Shown: one piece after another, positions 20,201-28,173 of the stretch
Layout of the letters: each line of letters starts with the position of its first letter
Position numbering within the stretch: position 1 is the stretch's first letter
NCBI RefSeq assembly: GCF_947487605.1
Contig: NZ_CANKXK010000005.1
Span: forward strand, 124,001 to 188,000
Length of the DNA stretch: 64,000 bases
Origin: an uncultured Algibacter sp.
GTDB taxonomy: Bacteria > Bacteroidota > Bacteroidia > Flavobacteriales > Flavobacteriaceae
Direction of reading: 5' to 3'
Translations under genes and position numbers: made by a program
The notes under the pieces: generated by a model
Told to the model about the DNA's origin: nothing
Seen by the model: the letters and a program-made list of their open reading frames with translations, nothing else
Database searches by the model: none

Positions 20201-23200
20201 TAGATCCAAACTGAACCGTTACACCACCTCTAATAAATTCGTAGTTTAAATAAGTACCAGAACCACCACTTACAACACTTACAGTAATAGTTGCATAGTT
20301 TGGTGTATTATTAGTTGAAGCACAAGCATATTCTACAACGGTAGGCGTTGGAACTGCTATAGGTGTTGCTTCAAATACTTGAATATTTTGTGTGCTAAAA
20401 CAATTTCTACCAGATGTTACTCGTACTGTATAAATCCCTGTTGCTAAGCCTGTAAACACATTAGATGTTTGAGGCGCAACCACTATAGGTGCTATAATTT
20501 CATATGTGTACGGCGGATTATCATTTGATGCTAATAAATTAACTGTAATCGTACCATCGCTTCCTCCGTTACAAGTTACATTGGTTACATCTGCAGAAAA
20601 AGTAACTGGTGTAGCTGCATCTAGTGTAATATTTGCATCACTTGTACATAAGGTAGTCGTATCTGTAATTCTCAATGTATATACTCCTGAAGCTAATCCA
20701 GAAAAGATATTTGATGCTTGAGGGGCAACTACTATTGGTGCAGTAATTTCATAAGTATACACTCCTGAACCACCAAAACCTGTAACCGTAATTTCACCAT
20801 CGTTGTTGGGACATGTTGGTAAAGCTGTTACTACTGGCGTTAAATTTAATGGTGGATAGATAACAATTGTATCTGTTGAAGTACATCCATTTCCATCTTG
20901 TATGGTAACGGTATACGTACCGTCTGATGATACTATAAATGTAGGACTAGATTGGAAATTCACACCATCAACACTATAACTAACAGGTGCTATTTCCGAA
21001 CCACTTGGAGTCGCTGTAAATGTATATGAACTACCATTAGAATTACATTGGTTATCTGCGAAGGTTGGTAAAGTAACTGATGGTAAAGGGTCTGATAAAA
21101 TAACAACATCAATAGGTGTGCTAATAGCACATCCATTGGTATCTCTTACATATACATCCCAATTTGTATTAACACTTATGTTTAAAACACCCAGATTATT
21201 AGATGTCCAATCACCAGCATTTGGTGTTACTCCATCTTCAACAAAGGCATATTCGTAAGGCGGTGTTCCACCACTTCCATTTACAACTACCTGAGCATCT
21301 TGATTACAATTTGCGTTGGTGTTTACAACCTCAGCAAGTAATAATTCTGTTGGTTGTGTAATTTGGAAATTAACAAGTGACGTACACTGAGTTGACGTAA
21401 TATCGGTTTCAGTAACTAATAAATAATAATCTCCAGGTGCTATACCAGTAACGCTATCGCTATAATTAGCTCCTGTTAATCCAGTAGTACTTCCTGTAAT
21501 ACCTGTTGATGTATTTGTTAGGTTATTGAATACTTCCCAAGATAAGGCATTCCCATTATAGCTAGAGATTGTGAAATCAAAACTACCATCATCTAAACCA
21601 GGTACTTCATAACAGGTTACATTGGTAGGTGTGCCAGTAACTGAAATCGTAGATGGACTAGATACAGCTGAAACTTGTTCAGAATATGAACAACCCGTAT
21701 TTATATCTAGAACCTCAAAAACATAACTCACATCAAATTGCAATCCTGCAAACTGATGATTTCTTTCATTTGGTGAAACGTCAGATGTTGGTAACCCATT
21801 AGGTGCTACACCATCAGTTGGATTAAAAGTAGTTGTACCATCATAGATTCTAACTCTAAATGGTCCTGTACCATTAACAATACTAATATTATAATCTACG
21901 CCCGTTAAACAACTTCCTGAAGCGTTTGTTACAATATCAAGTTCACTTACATCTGAAGCAACTAAATATGGTCCATAATTATATTCACAACCATTGGCAT
22001 CAATAATTCTTAAATAATAATTTCCGAAATTTAAATCGTTAAATGTAACATTAGTACTACTAGTTGGTCCAACTGGGTTTGTAGATGAAGTTGTTGCTAC
22101 ATTACCAGAACTATCAAGTAAAGTATAGGTGTAATCTGGTGTTCCGCCAGTAACATTTAATATTTGAATAGCACCTAAAACATTTCCAGCACCACTACAG
22201 GTTATTGGAGTAATTATTTCACTACCTAATGTTATTGACGCAGGTTCATTAACTGTAGCTACATCGGTAAATTCACATGAATTACTATCTCTAACAGTAT
22301 AATTATAATTTCCAGAAGCCAAACCATTATACACCGTTTGAGATGTAAAAGCAGATCCGTTAAAACTAATTTGATAAGGAGGTAAGCCTAAAGTTTCATC
22401 TACATCAATAACCGCTACACCAGTACTATCACCATTACAGAACACATCTGTTGTAATAGCTGTTGCAGAAGGATTAGTAATTGCTTGAATAGTTACCACA
22501 TTGGTTAAAGTTGTACAACCTAATGCATCAGTAATTCGATATTGATAGTCTCCAACTTGTCCATTATTATAAGTATATGGCGGATTTCCAACAGTATTAA
22601 AAGTACCACCATTGAATGAAACTTCATATGTATATGGTGTCGTTCCACCAGAAACGGTAATTGCAACTTCTGCATCTGGAGTAGTCGTACAATCCAATGT
22701 TTTTGTTAACGCAGCTGTTGCTGTTAATTGGTTTGCAATAGTTTGGGTTGGGATATTATAAACACATCCATAAGTGTCTCTTACAATAATATCGTAAGTA
22801 CCTGGTGTTAAATTATTAAATGTATTATTTGCTGAAAATGGTCCACCATTAAGGCTATATTCATAAGGTGGCTGTCCTCCTGTTGCATCTACAATTAAGG
22901 TAGCGCCATTAGTTGAATCAAAACAATAATCTGATGCAACGCTAATTGTGGCTGTAGGCAATGTAGGTGCGTTTATTGTTAATGCTGTTGTTTCTGTACA
23001 ACCATTTGCATCGGTCACTCTTACTATGTATGAACCAGCCAAAACATTAGTTATTATACCATTATTTGGAATATTTGCTATTAACGCAAGAGCAGTATCT
23101 AATAATTCGAAAGTATATGCTGATGTCCCTCCATTTGCTGTTGCTGTTATTGTTGCACCATCAATACATGTTGCTGGAGATATAGACGTACTAACTCCTA

Positions 23201-26200
23201 ATATTCCTGGTGCGTTTATAACTTCAGTGAACGAGAAGTTACAAGTATTAACTGCATCTTCATAACGTACTTGAATATTATAAGTTCCAGCGGCTAACCC
23301 ACTAACCGTTACAGGAGAAGTTAATTGTGTAATCCACGTTGTTCCATTATCCATTGAATATTGGAAACCATTAGTAGTATCAAAATTTTGGGCTGCTATA
23401 GTAATAGTTCCATCATCAGCGTTTTCACAAGTTAAATCTGAAGTACTTACTACATCTGCAATAAAGGCATTTCCTGGGTCAACAATGAAAGGAAAATCTA
23501 CCTGTTGAATACATGTAATAGGTAACTGATAAACACTAATATCATCAATAAGCGCATCATTACCGTAATACTGAACACTACCTGAACGTATAACAAAAGT
23601 TAAATCGGTATTGTTTCCAGGGTTAAGGGTAACTTGATTAAAATTCCATTGTTCGTTTTTAGGGATTATTCCCGTAAATTGTTCTGCTATTACAGTTCCT
23701 GAACCATCAACTAATTGAATTCTAAAATCTGGATCATCTCTATCAGAATTTACCGTACGCATTAAATTAGCTAGGTATAAATCAACTATAATATCTTGAT
23801 TTGGAATGACATCTAAAATAGGTTTACTATAAAGAACACCATAAGGTCCTGCGGCAGATCCAATATTAACTAATAAGAATCTTCCATCTGGATCTGCTCC
23901 ATTAGTTGTGTGGTCGTCAAAATGATACCAAGCTCCTGTATTATTTGCAGAAGGGTCGTCTGATCTCCAAAAGAAACTAGCCACAGAATATTGGTTATCT
24001 TCTACAGAGCGCGTACCACAAGGATAAGGAGCAGTAACACGTTGATCGTTAAAACAATATGCACTAGCAATACCAGAAGTGGTTGTTGGAGGTCCGCTAC
24101 CAAAATCTTCATTTAATAGATTACTAAACGTTGGTACCGTTTGCAATTGATATTGAACACTAATAGTATGTGACCCCTCTGGAACATCCAAAAACACTCG
24201 AGGATTTGAGGTATTTGGATTCTCTACACCATCAATTAAATAAGTAAATGTATAAGAATTTGATGTTTGATTTGTTACCGTAACCGTTGTTGATGCTGTA
24301 CCATCGCAATTAAAATTAGGATCGTCAATACTTATGGTTGGAGGTACTGGTTCTGGATCTAGAACAATACCAGGTATTGGATAAATACATCCAAAGGAAT
24401 CTCTAATATATAAGGTATATGTTCCTGGATCTACATAAGCTTCATTAGTTGAAACCCAAGTAGTTTGATTATCAAAGCTATACTCATAAGGAGGTACACC
24501 ACCTTGTGGATTAGTAATACGAACTCTACCTTCACCAGAAGGACCACAACCAGCTAATTCTGATACGCCTCCAGATGCTGTTAGTGCGTGATCTGGTTGC
24601 GTGATTGTTATATCTTGAAATACTGAAAAACATTCAACCCCTCCTAAAGAATACTTAATTCCTACGGAATAAGTTCCAGCACTAAGGTTCGAGAACGTTG
24701 GATTAGAAGTATATGTTACACCATTATCAATAGTATACTCAATAGTATATCCATTGGCACTTGTAACATTAAATTGAATTTCTCCAGAATTATCATTATA
24801 ACATAAAATATCGTTACCAGAAACTGTAAATACAGGCTCAGGAATGCTATCTACTGTTATTGACGTGCTAGCAGAACAATTATAAAAATCTCTTACCGTA
24901 ATATCGTATACGCCTGGAGAATTAACAACATAGGTTGGTATGTCTTGAGAAACTGTTGTACTATTTATGTAATACGTATATGGAGGTGTTCCCCCTACTG
25001 GATAAATAGTAATTTCTCCATCTGTACAAGTTAGAGGCACTGTAATAGCTGCCGTAACTGTAAGTGTTGGTGGATCAATAATTTGAATATCTTCCGTGTA
25101 CGTACAACCGTCATCTGTAGTAACATTAACCGTATATAAACCAGGGTTTAATGAAGAAAATGTATAATCGCTTGCCAAAATTGGACCAACGCTATTTACT
25201 AAAACACCACTTTCGTAAATACTAAAATAGTATTGAGGAAGCGCATCGTTAGCTGCCAAACTTATACTTCCAAAATCACCATTACAATTAGGTTGAGTAA
25301 CATTAGTTGTTACCGTAAAATCGCGTTCTCTAACTAATATGCTAGGGGTTTGAAATATACAAGGGTTAGTAGTAACACCAACTTGTCTTATATAAACTTG
25401 ATAATACCCCGGTGTATTTATAACAAACGTATTAGAAGGTTGAAATGGGCCGTTAGGGTCTAAACTATATTCATAACCAGATGGCACACCACCAACTGTA
25501 ACACTTCCTGGTGTTGTACAAAGAATATCCTCGGCTGTAATAGTTGGTGTTAATAAATTTTGGTATACATTAAAATAGAATATACTAAAACATCCACCTG
25601 GATAATTAATAACAACTCTAAATTCACCTGCCGTATCTGCAATATAATCTGCTCCTGTTCCTACTTGATTCCAAGTACAGGTATCATCTTCATTAGCACA
25701 ATCGTCAACCGCTACGGGTGGACAACTCGTGTCATCTAATTGTTCCCAAATAATTGAAACAGAATCGCTAATATTTGTATTAATAGTACGCGTTTCATTA
25801 CCCCCACATAAGAAGATATACGGTAATACCTTACCGTCATTTGGACATATAGGTAATAAATCTGCATAAGGAATTACGGGGTTTGTTAATGAACTTCCGT
25901 AAGTAATTACATTGAATTGCTCATTAATTGAAATACAAGTTGCTACAGTTGTGTTTTGAACATAGTATGTTCCAGTTGTTGTCGCTGTATACGTTTGACC
26001 TGTTGATATAACTGGAGTTCCTGATGGGCTTGTTGACCATGAATAACTATCATAACCATCTGCTGCAGTTAAATCTACACTAGAACCACATAAAACTTCA
26101 GTTTGCTCGAAATCACAATTAGAAATATCAACAATAAAATTGGTAGAAGTTGGAATGCCCAAACATACTGTTGTCGCAAAACTTCCTTCTTCTACTATTT

Positions 26201-27701
26201 CTGTAGGATTAATAACGCCTCTATAAGTTGCAAAAGCCTGATTTCTAATTTCGTTAGAACAAGCTTGACTTAAATCGTAACAATTTGGCACTACTTGAAT
26301 TGCTAAGCGAATTACAAACTCTGGATCTCCTGCTTCTACAGAACCATCTGGTATATTAAAAATAAGTGTTCTTGTTGCTGGATCGTAAGATTGCAATGTC
26401 GCACCTCCAGCATTCGTTAAATCTATATCTGTAGCTGGATCAAATATTATATTGTCTGGTAGAATATCTTTTATGGTAAACTGAGTAACATTATCGTTAC
26501 CAACACTTTGATAAGTTATCTCATAAAATAATTGTTGTCCCAAAACCACATCGTCTCCATCAATTAAATCTCCCGCTGTATTTTTTACAACTTTGGTAAG
26601 GTCTATATCTGGAGAAATAACATCGACAGCAAAGGTGCTAAAAAATGCAAAAATCGGGTCTGCTTGACCACGAGCTACTTGCAATCTAAAATCGGCTGAA
26701 GTATCATTATTTCGTATAAACTCTGGTTCTGCATTTTGAATTTCGAGAAAACCCGTATCGTACCCGAGTGTATTAATACTAAATGGATTTCTTGGATGAG
26801 AAACCCCATTTTCGTTTTCTATAACGGAGCCAAAAAACTTATTGGCAGTACGTAAAGGTGTCGTAACCTCTTTACCATTTATCTCTAATTTGGTAGCTCG
26901 TTTTGTTCTGTCTCCATCTAAAGCTCCATAAGCAAACTGCAAATCTATATTACCTGCTGGAGGTGTAGTAAATCCAGTTACTGGAATTGTTTCTTGATGA
27001 CCATCGAAAATATGACTAAAACCATCAAATGAAGTAAACGATTTGGTATGCAAATTTGGATCTTCATAAATTACTAAAAGTGTCCAACCTGCAGCTAGAC
27101 CTGTTGAAAAATTTGATCCTTGACCAGCAATAATATTCGCTACGGTATAAGTTCCTTCAACATCAGTTAAACCTGTTAATAAATCTGTTACTTCTGCATA
27201 ACAGGCATAAGGAGTGTTTCCTGGTTCTCCTGTTTCTGCAATAATTGGACTTACAATAGCATCATAAATAATTTCTCCAGTAATATCGGTATAGGTAGTT
27301 GTACCTGGTACTTTAAACTTAATTTGATTAATATTATCTCTGTTACCATTTTGTAAAATAGCACCCCAATACAAACCCGCATATGCTACCCTGTAACATG
27401 TAGTAGGACTCCCATCTGCTTGTGCATGCAACATTAAATCGGCACTACTAGAACTAAAAGTAGATGCATCACTATCAATATCAATGTATTGCATTGATAT
27501 ATCTTGATTATCTCTTGTTAAATCGTTAAAAGGTTGGTTATCTTGACCAAGAATAGCATTACCTACAACCAGCATACTTCCCCTTACCTCCATTTGCTTT
27601 CGCACCGTGAATGGCTTATAGGTTTGGGCAGCACTACTAATTGATAGTAACAATAAAAATAATACAACAAGTGTTGAATTATAAAAAGTAGGTTTTTTCA
27701 T
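17271..27701 (-). CDS. sprB: SprB-like giant gliding/surface adhesin with T9SS type-B C-terminus
   Basis: SprB is the mobile surface adhesin of gliding Flavobacteriaceae, exported by T9SS. From the ATG at 27701 the product is 3,476 residues with signal MKKPTFYNSTLVVLFLLLLSISSAAQ. Residues ~30-365 form a large N-terminal surface domain. Residues ~367-480 look like a DUF11-type domain (IDLTKVVKN, VLGQQLFYEITYQSVGND). From ~480 to 3390 there are dozens of SprB-type repeats (T-C-N-G-D-G-x-I...GGTPPYTY...). A non-repeat block of ~200 residues (about 1195-1395) interrupts them and resembles a jelly-roll/MAM-like domain. The C-terminal ~85 residues (TPNGDGNQDGWG...DIFDRYGRKI...GKYNGRELPTGDYWYV) are the CHU_C type-B signal. 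An alternative start lies at 27719. The neighbours sprC, sprD and sprF support the call. Confidence 0.92.
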   Translation of the reverse strand: MKKPTFYNSTLVVLFLLLLSISSAAQTYKPFTVRKQMEVRGSMLVVGNAILGQDNQPFNDLTRDNQDISMQYIDIDSDASTFSSSSADLMLHAQADGSPTTCYRVAYAGLYWGAILQNGNRDNINQIKFKVPGTTTYTDITGEIIYDAIVSPIIAETGEPGNTPYACYAEVTDLLTGLTDVEGTYTVANIIAGQGSNFSTGLAAGWTLLVIYEDPNLHTKSFTSFDGFSHIFDGHQETIPVTGFTTPPAGNIDLQFAYGALDGDRTKRATKLEINGKEVTTPLRTANKFFGSVIENENGVSHPRNPFSINTLGYDTGFLEIQNAEPEFIRNNDTSADFRLQVARGQADPIFAFFSTFAVDVISPDIDLTKVVKNTAGDLIDGDDVVLGQQLFYEITYQSVGNDNVTQFTIKDILPDNIIFDPATDIDLTNAGGATLQSYDPATRTLIFNIPDGSVEAGDPEFVIRLAIQVVPNCYDLSQACSNEIRNQAFATYRGVINPTEIVEEGSFATTVCLGIPTSTNFIVDISNCDFEQTEVLCGSSVDLTAADGYDSYSWSTSPSGTPVISTGQTYTATTTGTYYVQNTTVATCISINEQFNVITYGSSLTNPVIPYADLLPICPNDGKVLPYIFLCGGNETRTINTNISDSVSIIWEQLDDTSCPPVAVDDCANEDDTCTWNQVGTGADYIADTAGEFRVVINYPGGCFSIFYFNVYQNLLTPTITAEDILCTTPGSVTVGGVPSGYEYSLDPNGPFQPSNTFVINTPGYYQVYIRQVGVTTNPCIFQTPSILVRERDFTVTTNVTQPNCNGDFGSISLAANDALPQYYFSIYESGVLVNSVGPILASDYTFSSLNPGLYTVNVTTDDGCTYTEDIQIIDPPTLTVTAAITVPLTCTDGEITIYPVGGTPPYTYYINSTTVSQDIPTYVVNSPGVYDITVRDFYNCSASTSITVDSIPEPVFTVSGNDILCYNDNSGEIQFNVTSANGYTIEYTIDNGVTYTSNPTFSNLSAGTYSVGIKYSLGGVECFSVFQDITITQPDHALTASGGVSELAGCGPSGEGRVRITNPQGGVPPYEYSFDNQTTWVSTNEAYVDPGTYTLYIRDSFGCIYPIPGIVLDPEPVPPTISIDDPNFNCDGTASTTVTVTNQTSNSYTFTYLIDGVENPNTSNPRVFLDVPEGSHTISVQYQLQTVPTFSNLLNEDFGSGPPTTTSGIASAYCFNDQRVTAPYPCGTRSVEDNQYSVASFFWRSDDPSANNTGAWYHFDDHTTNGADPDGRFLLVNIGSAAGPYGVLYSKPILDVIPNQDIIVDLYLANLMRTVNSDRDDPDFRIQLVDGSGTVIAEQFTGIIPKNEQWNFNQVTLNPGNNTDLTFVIRSGSVQYYGNDALIDDISVYQLPITCIQQVDFPFIVDPGNAFIADVVSTSDLTCENADDGTITIAAQNFDTTNGFQYSMDNGTTWITQLTSPVTVSGLAAGTYNIQVRYEDAVNTCNFSFTEVINAPGILGVSTSISPATCIDGATITATANGGTSAYTFELLDTALALIANIPNNGIITNVLAGSYIVRVTDANGCTETTALTINAPTLPTATISVASDYCFDSTNGATLIVDATGGQPPYEYSLNGGPFSANNTFNNLTPGTYDIIVRDTYGCVYNIPTQTIANQLTATAALTKTLDCTTTPDAEVAITVSGGTTPYTYEVSFNGGTFNTVGNPPYTYNNGQVGDYQYRITDALGCTTLTNVVTIQAITNPSATAITTDVFCNGDSTGVAVIDVDETLGLPPYQISFNGSAFTSQTVYNGLASGNYNYTVRDSNSCEFTDVATVNEPASITLGSEIITPITCSGAGNVLGAIQILNVTGGTPDYTYTLLDSSGNVATTSSTNPVGPTSSTNVTFNDLNFGNYYLRIIDANGCEYNYGPYLVASDVSELDIVTNASGSCLTGVDYNISIVNGTGPFRVRIYDGTTTFNPTDGVAPNGLPTSDVSPNERNHQFAGLQFDVSYVFEVLDINTGCSYSEQVSAVSSPSTISVTGTPTNVTCYEVPGLDDGSFDFTISSYNGNALSWEVFNNLTNTSTGITGSTTGLTGANYSDSVTGIAPGDYYLLVTETDITSTQCTSLVNFQITQPTELLLAEVVNTNANCNQDAQVVVNGSGGTPPYEYAFVEDGVTPNAGDWTSNNLGVLNISVNTNWDVYVRDTNGCAISTPIDVVILSDPLPSVTLPTFADNQCNSNGSSYTFTATPSGSEIAPVSYSVDGVNFQSSPTFIVSSDGTYTVTIQDGNGCTSTDTIVIYPPLNLTPVVTALPTCPNNDGEITVTGFGGSGVYTYEITAPIVVAPQASNIFSGLASGVYTLRITDTTTLCTSDANITLDAATPVTFSADVTNVTCNGGSDGTITVNLLASNDNPPYTYEIIAPIVVAPQTSNVFTGLATGIYTVRVTSGRNCFSTQNIQVFEATPIAVPTPTVVEYACASTNNTPNYATITVSVVSGGSGTYLNYEFIRGGVTVQFGSSNVYTESDFLGGTYTINVYDNNSCLGNTSATIAPYADIDTIDVNVDNPITCTTDEDISVTVNSIYGVPTNIQYTVEDIAGSVIGGVYSQTNTTGIFTGLPIGNYIITVINLDTGCSLQTTHYVNDPNTFEFNVDVLNDVTCFNAADGSVNITFIDRVPTPSDESGAFNYTIVDATGTTVTTGSTANAGPVTVSGLASGTYILTGTLLNIPFCTISENFTITAPTAPLTISETHTEITCVSGNNDGSISASATGGWPGAYEYQLEITSGAIITPYSTTSSFTDLTAGIYTVSVRDSQGCVSSTNVSLNNPPPINATIAATPTLLTCFGDTNATITVSNVTGGQGSNYTYTLNTLTPTISSSGPQISNIFTGLGAGTYNVTVIDGFNCVFTTSDITISAPTEIIASLVKDTSLTCNNDATLTLSATGGTGIYEYSSIPNFATVLGSFTTQAIFFVPAGTYQYYVRDANGCVAVVSNEITIDPLPALMVTLDTTNASINCAGDTTGVIVAEAEGGLGNYIYTLQDGAGNDLTGATQNSPGVFTDLPIGTYQVQVESGDCLEVSSQVTITEPSTPLSETHTVTPVTCAGGDDGIIEITATGGTGIIKYAISPRLDQFFDDPIFDNLAPGTYDIIVQDELGCYVTFTETLIDPIPVSIIIVPNSILPEVCDGDMNGEFSIDISGGNLPYSVSLDDINGTYTTGTATQTQFDFIGLIGGDHIVYVRDALDCESEWNITFPESIIINPEVTVEYSCTNNISNSLVTVTVDASNTDLSQFDYSLNGGPYQASNVFINVPAGIGHYIDVRHTNGCIQQTQPFDIADYTPLQLVLEDGAINEIVAVASGGTGDYEYTLNGESYGSTNTFLIYESGDYTVTVTDSNGCVAIATKYFEYVDVCITNYFTPNGDGNQDGWGPGCTDQYRDLTFDIFDRYGRKIVTLRVGEKWDGKYNGRELPTGDYWYVVKLNDEKDRRDFVGHFTLYR

Positions 27702-27719
27702 GGCAACTCTATTTATCAT

Positions 27720-28173
27720 TTCTTTTATATGGGGCGAAAAAGAAATAGTACCTCTAATTTTGTTTCATTAAATTTTATTTTATCATACGTAAATTACCAC
27801 TTAATAGACAATTCATCGTTATTTAATGATTTTAATCGGCATAAATATCGTAATAATTTTTGTAACAAAGAAGTAAAATGATAATTTTTGAACTGTTTAT
27901 CGATGTTTTTAGTCTATTAATCCAACATATTTCATTATAATGTAATATTAAGATTACAAATAAATTGAATATTAAGCAATATTAATAAAAGTAGCAGGCA
28001 CTAATTATAGAATACCTTTCAATAAGATGACGTATTTTTGTGAAATTAAATGACTTTAGTCCCGTTTTGAAGAAAAATAAAAGGACTCATATCGATATTA
28101 GGTTCTATCAACAAAACATCCATCTAACTAACATTTTAATAACTATTGAAATTAATAAAGACCTGTATTAATA
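27720..28173. other. 454-bp AT-rich gap between sprD-like and sprB-like genes
   Basis: No plausible gene was seen. There is no minus-strand TAnnTTTG element for sprB here. A plus-strand TATTTTTG (28033-28040) has no ORF of note behind it. A short AT-only inverted repeat (attaata/tattaat, 28151-28172) follows the sprD-like stop. The gap may be a long leader for the sprB mRNA. Confidence 0.4.

Noticed and set aside
28033-28060. TATTTTTG promoter on the plus strand in the sprD-sprB gap
   Set aside because: The only ATG behind it gives a six-codon frame, and no terminator follows; nothing supports a transcript.
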